Shown here one piece after another: positions 15,218 through 22,844 of a stretch of 64,000 nucleotides of DNA. Positions within the stretch are counted from its first letter, which is position 1. Each line of letters begins with the position of its first letter. Both the position numbers and the translations under genes were made by a program. Location of the stretch: the NCBI GenBank assembly GCA_031261345.1, contig JAISKC010000055.1, positions 1 to 64,000 on the forward strand, read 5' to 3'. Under the pieces are notes generated by a model that did not search any database, was not told the origin of the DNA, and saw only the letters and a list, made by a program, of their open reading frames with translations. Origin of the DNA: Eubacteriales Family XIII. Incertae Sedis bacterium. Lineage in GTDB: Bacteria; Bacillota; Clostridia; Peptostreptococcales; Anaerovoracaceae.

Positions 15218-15526
15218 TTATAATATTAACGAACTGCCATCAAAGAGATCAATGATAAATAAAATCGAAAGAATCGTGATAACAATAGCCTTCAATGCAA
15301 ATTGAGTCCTAAGTGGTACAACTGCACTTGGCAAATTGCACATAGAACATATTGACATCAAAATTATGAATATACTGCATCGAGTGACAATGCTAGCTAT
15401 ATTGGTCGAAAATTTGCCAGTTCCAAGTATAAGAATTACTATAGCAATAATACACATGGCAATTATTAAAAGATTAAGCATTCTCTTCCTTGCAAACTTT
15501 ACAATTTTCGTTCGATACTTATCCAT
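15218..15526 (-). CDS. Three-helix membrane protein, unknown
   Basis: 102 residues from ATG 15526, chosen because GGAGAG stands 6 nt before it; a TTG four codons upstream overlaps that site. A basic N-terminus (MDKYRTKIVKFARKRML) leads into three hydrophobic segments (LLIIAMCIIAIVILILG, CSIFIILMSICSMC, AIVITILSILFIIDLF). It is the first gene after the double-glycine precursor and fits an immunity protein by size, basic charge and position. No family is recognised. Confidence 0.5.
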   Translation of the reverse strand: MDKYRTKIVKFARKRMLNLLIIAMCIIAIVILILGTGKFSTNIASIVTRCSIFIILMSICSMCNLPSAVVPLRTQFALKAIVITILSILFIIDLFDGSSLIL

Positions 15527-15652
15527 TTTACTCTCCAATTTCCTTATGTATTCCCAAGTGCATTTGTAGCTATAACAAATACACTTGGGTTACTCACGTC
15601 AAACAATTAGACAATGTTTTTCGCTGTAGCTGTCATAAACAATAACGATTGA

Positions 15653-16039
15653 TTAATAATTATCCCAAACATCCCACAAGGCCATGGCTAGTCCATTACG
15701 TTGTCCCATTGTAACACCACTATTATTTCCATTCATCTTGATTAATGTGCTAATTACAGCACTACTCGCTGCGCCATGAAGTACAGACAAACCCAAACCG
15801 ACATAGGGAACCAACCCAATCAAAAAGTTTTTTACAAGAGTCGATAAAGACGATTGTTTTTGGGACAACCCAATGATAAGTTTGGCAATCTCATTACCAG
15901 TATACTTTACTTTCTTGTAAGTTCCATACCATTGACTGCTAGTGCTCAATACAGTTGCTCCGCCCTCGGTATAAGTCATCTCATCTTCTGTCATAGCCAC
16001 GCAATTGCGAGGCATTACTAATGTTCCATTATATTCCAT
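15653..16039 (-). CDS. Double-glycine bacteriocin-type precursor peptide
   Basis: 128 residues from ATG 16039 (GAAAGGAG 8 nt upstream); the longer reading from 16084 lacks such a site. Residues 1-27 form a leader ending MTEDEMTYTEGG, the pattern cut by C39 peptidases after Gly-Gly. The ~101-residue core begins ATVLSTSSQWYG, has a glycine-rich hydrophobic stretch (FLIGLVPYVGLGLSVLHG) and ends WDVWDNY; it contains no cysteine. A large unmodified class II-type bacteriocin is the best guess, since no modification enzyme is encoded nearby and the matching C39 exporter lies directly upstream. A secreted signal or helper protein is the alternative. Confidence 0.75.
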   Translation of the reverse strand: MEYNGTLVMPRNCVAMTEDEMTYTEGGATVLSTSSQWYGTYKKVKYTGNEIAKLIIGLSQKQSSLSTLVKNFLIGLVPYVGLGLSVLHGAASSAVISTLIKMNGNNSGVTMGQRNGLAMALWDVWDNY

Positions 16040-16072
16040 GATGATTCTCCTTTCGTTGAATATCAATATTCT

Positions 16073-16090
16073 AAGCGTTTGCAACCACTC
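16073..16090 (-). promoter_or_regulatory. Third TTGCAA-centred site, before the precursor gene
   Basis: GAGTGGTTGCAAACGCTT repeats the 12-bp core TGGTTGCAAACG found in the spacers of the promoters at 14350-14378 and 16256-16284. A TAGAAT hexamer follows, but no good -35 box is present, so an activator may be needed here. Confidence 0.5.
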
Positions 16091-16163
16091 GTTTTATCTG
16101 TAATAATAATACTGTTGTCTCGGCGTATTGTTTGATGCACTATCGCCGACTCAACCGCTGATT

Positions 16164-16213
16164 GCGTCCGTGTGGTGTTCTCACCTTGCGGACGCTTTTA
16201 TTGTTTTCGCCAT
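16164..16213 (-). other. Ten-codon leader ORF overlapping a hairpin
   Basis: ATG at 16213 follows AAAGGAGAGCAAAG and encodes MAKTIKASAR before a TGA at 16181. The end of the ORF forms the left arm of a hairpin (GCGTCCG/CGGACGC, with GGTG/CACC inside). Because its leader duplicates the one at 14305-14380, this may be either a decayed gene start or an attenuator-type leader upstream of the precursor gene. Confidence 0.35.
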
Positions 16214-16255
16214 CTTTGCTCTCCTTTCTCCAAGCGACCAAGCAATAACTTATTA

Positions 16256-16284
16256 TTGATATGCGTTTGCAACCACATTGTCAA
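16256..16284 (-). promoter_or_regulatory. Promoter of the bacteriocin precursor unit
   Basis: TTGACA (16279-16284) and TATCAA (16256-16261) with a 17-bp spacer containing ATGTGGTTGCAAACGCAT. Sequence from here through the ribosome binding site is nearly identical to 14305-14378, so one region was copied from the other. The rest of the 16040-16419 gap holds the leader ORF and a third copy of the site. Confidence 0.65.
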
Positions 16285-16419
16285 ACTTTTTCAATCACGA
16301 GCACTGGATTGCTTCGCGCCTGTGCCTTTAGGGTATCGCTCGCAACGGCACCACTTTAACGTCCGAGCCGAAGTGCTATTGCCGCTTTTATGCCTTCACT
16401 CAATCCAACTCCAAGGCTT

Positions 16420-18651
16420 TTAAGTATAATGCATATCCTCGTCTTCAGCGGGATTTTCATCTTGAGATCTTTGTCCATTTTCTTCCTCCTCTATCACAAA
16501 ATTGCCTTGCTGCATTTCCCACAGCTTGTAGTACATACCCTCGTTTGCGAGCAGCTTTTCGTGACTGCCCTGCTCTACCACTTCGCCCTTGTCGAGTACA
16601 ATGATTTCGTCGCAGTTTTTGATTGTGCTCAACCTGTGGGCTATGATGAGCATCGTCTTCTTTCTGAACTTGTTGTATATCATGTCGAAGATGATATTTT
16701 CTGTGCCGAAGTCGAGGTTGCTTGTACTCTCGTCCAAGATGTAGAAGTCGTTTGCCTTGAGAAAAGCCCTTGCCAATGCTATTCTTTGACGTTCACCTCC
16801 GCTGAGTCCTTTCCCCGATTCCTCAAGGAATGTGTGATACTGCATAGGAAGTCTTCGTATGAAGTCATGGGCGTCCGCCGCCTTTGCAGCCTCCTTCACC
16901 TCATCGAGCGTCGAGTTCATCTTCGTTACACGGATATTGTCAAATATACTCTTTGAAAACAGCTCGATACTTTGCGGTACATATGATATGCCACGCCGCA
17001 GCGACTCATTGCTATATTCTTCTATGTCGGTTCCACCTGTCAGTATTTCACCTTCTTCCGGCTCGTAGTATTTGAGTAATAGTTTAGCAATCGTAGACTT
17101 TCCGCTACCACTTGCTCCGACCAATGCGACCTTCTTTCCCTGTGGTATTGAAAACGATACATTATTGAGTGCAGGTTTTCTGTTTCCGTATCTGAATGTT
17201 ACATCCTTGAACACAACATCGCCTTGCAATCCCTCAAACTCCTGATACTCCGTTTCGTCCTCTTGTTCTTTCTCATAGTCAAGTATCTCAGCCACGCGCT
17301 TCATGGATATCTGCGCTTCCTGTATTTGAAGTTGCAAGCCGACAAGCCGCTGCACAGGATCCATAAAGTAGCCGGCGAGCGTCATAAAGGCCATGAGTGT
17401 TCCGAGGGTGATATCATTACCTATTACTTGAAGCACGCCAAAGTACATCAGCACTAGATTTCCAATTGTACCGACACCGCCAGAGATTGCACCTTGCACA
17501 TTTGAAAGCATCCCCTCGCGAAAAGCTATACGCAATGAGCGGATATATTCTCGCTCTATATTTTCGAGCTCAACTTCCTCATTGGCATTACCCTTGATGG
17601 TTTCTACGCCATTCAAGCCCTCAATGATTTCGGAATTGAGGATAGAGGCTTGTTGCATCTGTTCAATGTTCAACTTCTTGTATGGTTGTTTGAAACAAAA
17701 GACGAGGATGATATTTATCACAGTGAGCAGTGCAATAATACCAAACAACTGCATATCCATCTTGAACAGGATAACAGCAGTAATGAGTGCCATGGACACA
17801 TCCATAATGAGGGTGAGTGCGATATTTGTGAAAATATCCTTTATGGTAAATGCGTCTGAAAACCTAGTGACGATATCTCCAGTTCTGCGCGTTGCAAAAA
17901 ACCGCATTGGCAGACTGTAAATATGTTTGAAATACCCGAGCATGAGCGGTATATCTATTCGTTGCGACAAAAATAGCATTATCCAACTGCGTACAAAATC
18001 TATGACAATCTGTGTGAGAGCAATAGCCGCAAAGATGATGAGAACGGCAACCAAAAGCCCCTTGAGCTTGTAAGGCAGTATCTCGTCCATGATGATTTTG
18101 TTGAACAGTGATGAAACAATGCCTAGTGCAGTCATCAGTAGCGATGCTATGATAGCAAAGGCAAACAACTTCTTCTGGGGCAATAGCAGTTTCAGGAAAC
18201 GGTCGAAAACTTTCTCACCCTTGACCTTGCCCTTTTCAAATCTGTTGTCAGGCTTGAGTATGAGCAGGTTGCCAGTGAAAGTCTTGTAGAATTCGTCTAT
18301 AGTGACCCGCTCCAAATCCTTGGCAGGGTCTCCGATGATCAAATGCGTCTTGCCAATTTTGAAAACGACTACAAAATGGCTCAGACCTTCTTTGGTGATA
18401 ATGTTGGCTATACATGGGCGAGTGTATTCACTCAGAAATCCTTCACGGTCTACTTTGACAGCCTGCGAGACAAATCCCAGCTCATCTGCACACTTTGAGA
18501 GACCAATGAGATTTGTACCCTTGATGTCCGTCCCCATCATGTCGCGAAGTTTCGTGATGGTCGTTTCCTTCTTGTAGTGAAGGCAGACCATAGCAAGACA
18601 CGCCGCAGCGCAGTCCGTGATGTCGTGTTGTTTTACAAAAGTGTAGCGCAT
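16420..18651 (-). CDS. Peptidase-containing ABC transporter (C39, bacteriocin exporter)
   Basis: 743 residues from ATG 18651, where the family N-terminus MRYTFVKQHDITDCAAACL begins and GGAG stands 10 nt upstream; an ATG at 18702 has no ribosome binding site. The C39 peptidase has Cys in ITDCAAACL, His in LSHFVVV and Asp in LIIGDPA. Six membrane helices follow (about 165-430), then the ATPase with Walker A GASGSGKST, signature LSGGERQRIALARAF and Walker B FYILDEST. It should cut the leader after Gly-Gly and export the peptide, with the HlyD protein as accessory. The acidic tail (QDENPAEDEDMHYT) is unusual. It precedes the precursor gene on the same strand. Confidence 0.93.
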   Translation of the reverse strand: MRYTFVKQHDITDCAAACLAMVCLHYKKETTITKLRDMMGTDIKGTNLIGLSKCADELGFVSQAVKVDREGFLSEYTRPCIANIITKEGLSHFVVVFKIGKTHLIIGDPAKDLERVTIDEFYKTFTGNLLILKPDNRFEKGKVKGEKVFDRFLKLLLPQKKLFAFAIIASLLMTALGIVSSLFNKIIMDEILPYKLKGLLVAVLIIFAAIALTQIVIDFVRSWIMLFLSQRIDIPLMLGYFKHIYSLPMRFFATRRTGDIVTRFSDAFTIKDIFTNIALTLIMDVSMALITAVILFKMDMQLFGIIALLTVINIILVFCFKQPYKKLNIEQMQQASILNSEIIEGLNGVETIKGNANEEVELENIEREYIRSLRIAFREGMLSNVQGAISGGVGTIGNLVLMYFGVLQVIGNDITLGTLMAFMTLAGYFMDPVQRLVGLQLQIQEAQISMKRVAEILDYEKEQEDETEYQEFEGLQGDVVFKDVTFRYGNRKPALNNVSFSIPQGKKVALVGASGSGKSTIAKLLLKYYEPEEGEILTGGTDIEEYSNESLRRGISYVPQSIELFSKSIFDNIRVTKMNSTLDEVKEAAKAADAHDFIRRLPMQYHTFLEESGKGLSGGERQRIALARAFLKANDFYILDESTSNLDFGTENIIFDMIYNKFRKKTMLIIAHRLSTIKNCDEIIVLDKGEVVEQGSHEKLLANEGMYYKLWEMQQGNFVIEEEENGQRSQDENPAEDEDMHYT

Positions 18652-18742
18652 TCTTTCAATGCTCCATGCCACGGATAACAAGTTAATATCACTCATTATC
18701 ATTTTTGTTCATTCAAGTAACTATATATACTCAATTATATGC

Positions 18743-18759
18743 TTTACAATATCTTCACA
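18743..18759 (-). promoter_or_regulatory. TGTGAA-N5-TGTAAA element before the exporter gene
   Basis: On the minus strand TGTGAA and TGTAAA lie 5 bp apart, the same spacing as the boxes before the two wall hydrolases. An AT-rich segment with TATATA follows. A single occurrence in AT-rich DNA could be chance. Confidence 0.35.
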
Positions 18760-18785
18760 ATGATTAGAATTTGTCTGCGGTTTTT

Positions 18786-18804
18786 TATTGCTTTTTGTTG
18801 GTTT
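18786..18804. promoter_or_regulatory. 19-bp box shared by two intergenic regions (copy 1)
   Basis: TATTGCTTTTTGTTGGTTT occurs here, between the divergent exporter and Spo0A-like genes, and again at 19847-19865 before the kinase. An exact 19-bp repeat in two control regions of one cluster is likely to be a regulator binding site. Confidence 0.6.
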
Positions 18805-18873
18805 TTGTCCCAAAATGTAATCACAGTAAAAAATTCAATAGGTAGCCACTGATTAGTTCATTGGAGAATTGGT

Positions 18874-19674
18874 ATGAATGAAAATGATGATAGGGAACTG
18901 AAAGTCTTGCTAGTTGAGGACGACCCGACTGATTGCACAGCATTTTCCACATATGTCGATTTAGTGGAAGATGTTTATCTAATTGGAATCACGAACAATA
19001 CCGCGAGGGCTCTGGAATATGCGCAGGATTCCCTGCCTGATGCAATCATACTTGACTTGGAACTGCATCTGGGCGGAGGGAGCGGATTAACGTTCTTAAA
19101 AGATTTACATGAATTGAACCTCGCGGTCTTTCCATATGTTTTGATAACCACCAACAACACGAGTCAAATCACATATGACTTGGCTAGGCAGTTGGGTGCA
19201 GACTATATCATGTCGAAACATCAGGAAGGATACTCAGCTGAGTCTGTAATTGAATTTTTACGTTCAATTAAATCTGGGCTTCACGGCAAATTACGTCAAG
19301 CCGGTATTGCCAATGAGCTGTTGACCAATGAATCGGTAGAGGAATTATCACGCAGAATCCGAAAGAGGATCAATGCCGAACTCGATTTGATAGGAATTAG
19401 CCCGAAATTGGTTGGCAGGGAGTATTTAATCGACGCCATTCAAATTACTATAAATCAACCTGAGCACTATGTATGTAATATTATAGCCCAAAGACACAGG
19501 AAGTCGGAGAGTACTGTCGAACGTAGTATGCAACATGCCATCAACTCTACATGGAATAAGGCGGATATTGATATTCTGAAAAAACATTACACTGCTGCAA
19601 TCCACCACAAGAAAGGTACACCAACAATCACCGAATTCATCTACTACTATGCACGCAAGATAAAAGATGGGTGA
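18874..19674 (+). CDS. Spo0A-like response regulator
   Basis: 266 residues. An N-terminal receiver domain has the acidic pair in VEDDPTD, the phospho-acceptor in IILDLELHLGGGSG and TTN for the threonine switch. The C-terminal ~110 residues align with the Spo0A DNA-binding domain: LIGISPKLVGREYLIDAI, IAQRHRKSESTVERSMQHAI, NSTWNKADI and KGTPTITEFIYYYARKI mirror the Spo0A order of helices. It is not the chromosomal spo0A, since the receiver is divergent and it lies in a bacteriocin cluster. With the GHKL kinase 240 bp downstream it probably forms the cluster's two-component system, divergent from the exporter. GGAGAATTGGT precedes the ATG. Confidence 0.85.
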   Translation: MNENDDRELKVLLVEDDPTDCTAFSTYVDLVEDVYLIGITNNTARALEYAQDSLPDAIILDLELHLGGGSGLTFLKDLHELNLAVFPYVLITTNNTSQITYDLARQLGADYIMSKHQEGYSAESVIEFLRSIKSGLHGKLRQAGIANELLTNESVEELSRRIRKRINAELDLIGISPKLVGREYLIDAIQITINQPEHYVCNIIAQRHRKSESTVERSMQHAINSTWNKADIDILKKHYTAAIHHKKGTPTITEFIYYYARKIKDG

Positions 19675-19726
19675 TAACGCAACCTATCTCTGTCAAGAAA
19701 ACGGGTTGCGTTAAACATTCGCGAGA

Positions 19727-19762
19727 CTAGTGCCCAAACCATCTGAGAAACCATACCAGCAT
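19727..19762 (-). CDS. 11-residue hydrophobic peptide ORF between regulator and kinase
   Basis: On the minus strand ATG 19762 stands 8 nt after a consensus AAAGGAGG and encodes MLVWFLRWFGH, then TAG. An ideal ribosome binding site in front of such a short frame, between a Spo0A-like regulator and its GHKL sensor kinase, suggests a real translated peptide: possibly a short hydrophobic pheromone, or a leader. A GTG three codons upstream would give a 14-residue form. The ORF track length limit hides it. Confidence is low because peptides this short occur by chance. Confidence 0.4.
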   Translation of the reverse strand: MLVWFLRWFGH

Positions 19763-19846
19763 AATTTTCACCTCCTTTATAATTCCGTTAAAACTAGGAT
19801 ATTAGAAAGGTCAGATGTCTCCGATTAGTCGCTATTAGGTATTTAT

Positions 19847-19865
19847 TATTGCTTTTTGTTGGTTT
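19847..19865. promoter_or_regulatory. 19-bp box shared by two intergenic regions (copy 2)
   Basis: Exact copy of TATTGCTTTTTGTTGGTTT from 18786-18804, about 50 bp before the kinase start and upstream of the minus-strand 11-codon ORF. The gap 19675-19914 also holds a hairpin (CGCAACC/GGTTGCG) just after the regulator gene, which may end its transcript. Confidence 0.6.
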
Positions 19866-19914
19866 CCATTGGTTTATGCAAGTTATTTGTAAATTATGTT
19901 AGGATTTGCTCAAT

Positions 19915-21405
19915 ATGATTATTGCAATGGTTGTATGTATAAAATATTTCACTATAATTTTCTTCAGTATTTTTTTGTATGTGAAAATATTGAACTATGG
20001 AAAGGTAACTTTTATAAAAATTCTATGTTCGGTTATCTTTTCGATCGCGTTAGCTTTTCTGATGTTTATATTACGAGAATCACTTCCGATAGCAAGCATT
20101 GTAATAATGATTGCGCTATTGGGATTGTTTATGACGACATTGACAAAAACAAAATTAAATATCTCAATAACGGCTACAATTATCTCAACAGGAATGAGTT
20201 ATGCAATTCTCACTTTATCTGCAGTTATATCAATTTTCTTGTATGTTCATTTTTTGCAATCTATCATAAGTGAAAAATATGCTGAATTGTTTTTTTCCAT
20301 ATCAACTTTTTTCATTGAGGGATTGCTCGCAAATATACCATTCAGATTTAGTAGATTGAAACGAGGCTTCACTTTTCTGAATAAAAGAGGTGCAGGAAGC
20401 TTAGGCATATTTATTGGTACTATTTTATTGTGCTGTGCTATTATCCTAGGTCAACCTACGGGTGAAGAAAGTAGCTTAATAGTAATAATGTCTGCATTGG
20501 GAATCCTAATATGTTTGGTAGGCATTATATCTTTCTGGAGAAGCGGCATAAAAAAATCATACCTTGAATACTTACAAGCACAAGAGTTAGAGGAGCTTAG
20601 AGCCCAGATTGCTGAGAAAGAAGAGCAAATCGAAGAGCTCATGAAGCACAACGAGCAACTATCAAGCATTATTCACAGAGATAACAAACTCATCCCCGCG
20701 ATGGAGCTTGCAGTTAGAGAATGCATATCATCCTCCGAGCAAAATAGTGAGCAAGCTATAAAGCGAACGGCAATACTTGCACAGCTTGCAGATGAAACAG
20801 CCGAGCGTTCCGGCCTTATATCCACCTACCAAATCAATAATAAAAAATTGCCATCGACCAAGGTCTTCGAAATTGACAATCTACTGAGATACCTTCAGAA
20901 CAAAGCCGCCGAAGAACAAGTCATGTTTGATTTGATTATAGCCTGCGATGTGAAATACATGACCACCGAATTACTTGACCAATCCAAAATGCGAACTATT
21001 TTGGCAGACTTAATTGAAAATGCAATCATTGCAGTCAGAACGTGCAAGTATAAGAGTATTCTCGTATCCATAGTGTTAATTGAAGGGTTCTATACAATAA
21101 GTATTGAGGATAGTGGTGTTGATTTTCAGATAGAGACGCTATGCAATCTCGGGTTGGAAAAAGCCACAACTCATGCTGATGACGGGGGGAGTGGCATAGG
21201 ACTATTTTCGACATTTGAAATTATGAAGCTGCTAAACGCAAGCCTCATAATAAATGAAAATAAAAAAATCAAACATTCATTCACAAAGAAAATCACGATC
21301 AGATTTGACGGCAAAAGTGAGTATATTGTCAACACCAAAAGAGTAGCTGAAATCGCAAATGCAGCTCAGCGATCCGATATGATTCTGAACGATATTCTAC
21401 AGTAA
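19915..21405 (+). CDS. GHKL (AgrC-like) sensor histidine kinase
   Basis: 496 residues from ATG 19915 (a TTG three codons earlier is possible). Six or seven membrane helices fill residues ~1-210. A coiled coil (YLQAQELEELRAQIAEKEEQ) leads to the likely phospho-acceptor in IIHRDNKL. The C-terminal ATPase has LADLIENAIIAVR (N box), IEDSGVDFQ (G1) and DDGGSGIGLF (G2). This is the layout of peptide-sensing kinases of the AgrC type. Its partner is most likely the Spo0A-like regulator just upstream, an uncommon pairing since AgrC-type kinases usually work with LytTR regulators. Confidence 0.85.
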   Translation: MIIAMVVCIKYFTIIFFSIFLYVKILNYGKVTFIKILCSVIFSIALAFLMFILRESLPIASIVIMIALLGLFMTTLTKTKLNISITATIISTGMSYAILTLSAVISIFLYVHFLQSIISEKYAELFFSISTFFIEGLLANIPFRFSRLKRGFTFLNKRGAGSLGIFIGTILLCCAIILGQPTGEESSLIVIMSALGILICLVGIISFWRSGIKKSYLEYLQAQELEELRAQIAEKEEQIEELMKHNEQLSSIIHRDNKLIPAMELAVRECISSSEQNSEQAIKRTAILAQLADETAERSGLISTYQINNKKLPSTKVFEIDNLLRYLQNKAAEEQVMFDLIIACDVKYMTTELLDQSKMRTILADLIENAIIAVRTCKYKSILVSIVLIEGFYTISIEDSGVDFQIETLCNLGLEKATTHADDGGSGIGLFSTFEIMKLLNASLIINENKKIKHSFTKKITIRFDGKSEYIVNTKRVAEIANAAQRSDMILNDILQ

Positions 21406-21457
21406 TCTTGCAGTTTTTCAGTCCAACCGGAACTGTGAAACCACCGGTTGACGTCCC

Positions 21458-22732
21458 TTATGGTTTAATTGAGTGTAAAGGTATGACGTGAATCCCATCG
21501 GCCCTTGTGAAAGCTTTGTTTCCGAGCCCCGTTATGATTGCGAGACACCCGGGATTTCCCATTTTCTCGGTATCAATAGTCTTTGAAAACCTTAGCAATG
21601 TGTCTGCTGCCGCATCAATAACTTGTGCTGTATCTCCAAGTTTCACCTCGAAGGCACCCCAACGCCCATCATTTCCAAGATATATTTGATCAACTTCGAG
21701 ACCTTTGGAGTCGTGATATTGCAAGATTTCACCGCCAAGTATTGAAGCATATGCAGACATATTATGAAATACAAGCGACTCAAACAAAAATCCTAAGTAC
21801 CTCAAATCAGTCTTCAACTGTTCGTGTGTTGCCCCGAGCAAAGCACACGCCAAAGACGGTTCACAATAATGCAGTTTTGCAGCTTTCCTAATGGAATAGC
21901 GAGCCCTTAGATGTGGCATCCAACTTGCCTGCCTTTCGAAAACTCCTATTCTCTCCAAAGCACCAAGATATTCCGAAACTGTCGAAGCCTTGGGCTCTCT
22001 GTCAAGAAATGAGGCCGCCTGCAAAGCCATCGAATCCTTCGTTGCATATGTCGCAACATTCTTTGCGAGAACATTCATTAAGGCTCTGACTCCAATTGGA
22101 TCCCTTTGTATGTCATCAACCTCTGAAATATCTACATTCACAATCTGATCTATATAACCTTGGATATTCATTTGAGCATCTTCCGTTGGATCCCCATAAA
22201 ATCCTGGCCAGTATCCATGCCTTATTTCGTCAATTACATCATCAATAGTCTTTGCCTTATAAACACGAGGAGATATTTTATTCCCTCCAACAATTCCAGA
22301 AAGCGATATGGGATTTTCAATCGCATTTTCGTGTTGCTGAATCTCAAATATTGACAGCGTTCGCATTTTCCGCGACAAAATTCTTCCGGCTCCGCTGTGT
22401 AGTGTGGAGCTTTTCTTGGGAGTAGATGAACCTGTCAGCAAAAACTGTCCCTTATCCTGCCTCTCATCAATCTCATGGCGTACTAGATTCCAAATTTTCG
22501 GATATACCTGCCACTCATCAATAAGTCGAGGGGTTTCGCCCACGAGCAAGAGTTTTGGTGCTGTTTCAATATACAATATTGCATCATCATCTATGTCCAA
22601 GCTAATGCTGCTTTTCGCTATTCTTTTCGTAGAGCTCGTCTTGCCACAGGCTTTTGGTCCCTTGACCAATACACCCCCGCTAATCCTAAGGCTCTCCTCC
22701 AAAACATCATCTATCATTCGTGATATGTACAT
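21458..22732 (-). CDS. AAA ATPase with C-terminal DUF4143 nuclease-like domain
   Basis: 424 residues. The P-loop is LVKGPKACGKTSS, Walker B is PRLIDEWQ, and FLLTGSS is the sensor. A winged-helix-like middle is followed by DUF4143 with the PD-(D/E)xK-like pattern LEVDQIYLGNDGRWGAFEVK. The protein ends in IHVIPLHSIKP. This family is found in many copies in gut anaerobes and archaea; its role is unknown, with mobile or toxin-like behaviour suggested by its spread. It lies between proS and the bacteriocin cluster, a probable insertion. GAGGGAGG precedes the ATG, and three 23-bp repeats stand 46 bp upstream of the start. Confidence 0.88.
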   Translation of the reverse strand: MYISRMIDDVLEESLRISGGVLVKGPKACGKTSSTKRIAKSSISLDIDDDAILYIETAPKLLLVGETPRLIDEWQVYPKIWNLVRHEIDERQDKGQFLLTGSSTPKKSSTLHSGAGRILSRKMRTLSIFEIQQHENAIENPISLSGIVGGNKISPRVYKAKTIDDVIDEIRHGYWPGFYGDPTEDAQMNIQGYIDQIVNVDISEVDDIQRDPIGVRALMNVLAKNVATYATKDSMALQAASFLDREPKASTVSEYLGALERIGVFERQASWMPHLRARYSIRKAAKLHYCEPSLACALLGATHEQLKTDLRYLGFLFESLVFHNMSAYASILGGEILQYHDSKGLEVDQIYLGNDGRWGAFEVKLGDTAQVIDAAADTLLRFSKTIDTEKMGNPGCLAIITGLGNKAFTRADGIHVIPLHSIKP

Positions 22733-22778
22733 TAAATTTATCCTCCCTCATGTGTTATATTATCTCATTGTAGCACAC

Positions 22779-22844
22779 AAGGGAAGAAATAGTACTTTTC
22801 CAAGGGAAGAAAAAGTACTTTTTTAAGGGAAGAAATATTCTCTC
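22779..22844. repeat. 23-bp tandem repeat, three copies, before the DUF4143 gene
   Basis: Copies start at 22779, 22802 and 22825; all begin AAGGGAAGAAA and the first two also share AGTACTTTT. They fill the gap between the proS stop codon and the promoter region of the ATPase, a position suited to an operator for that gene. Two other ATPase loci in the window have equivalent repeats of different sequence. Confidence 0.8.

Noticed and set aside
18874-19674. The regulator being the genome's main Spo0A
   Set aside because: The receiver is divergent and the gene lies in a bacteriocin cluster beside a GHKL kinase rather than beside spoIVB, its usual neighbour.
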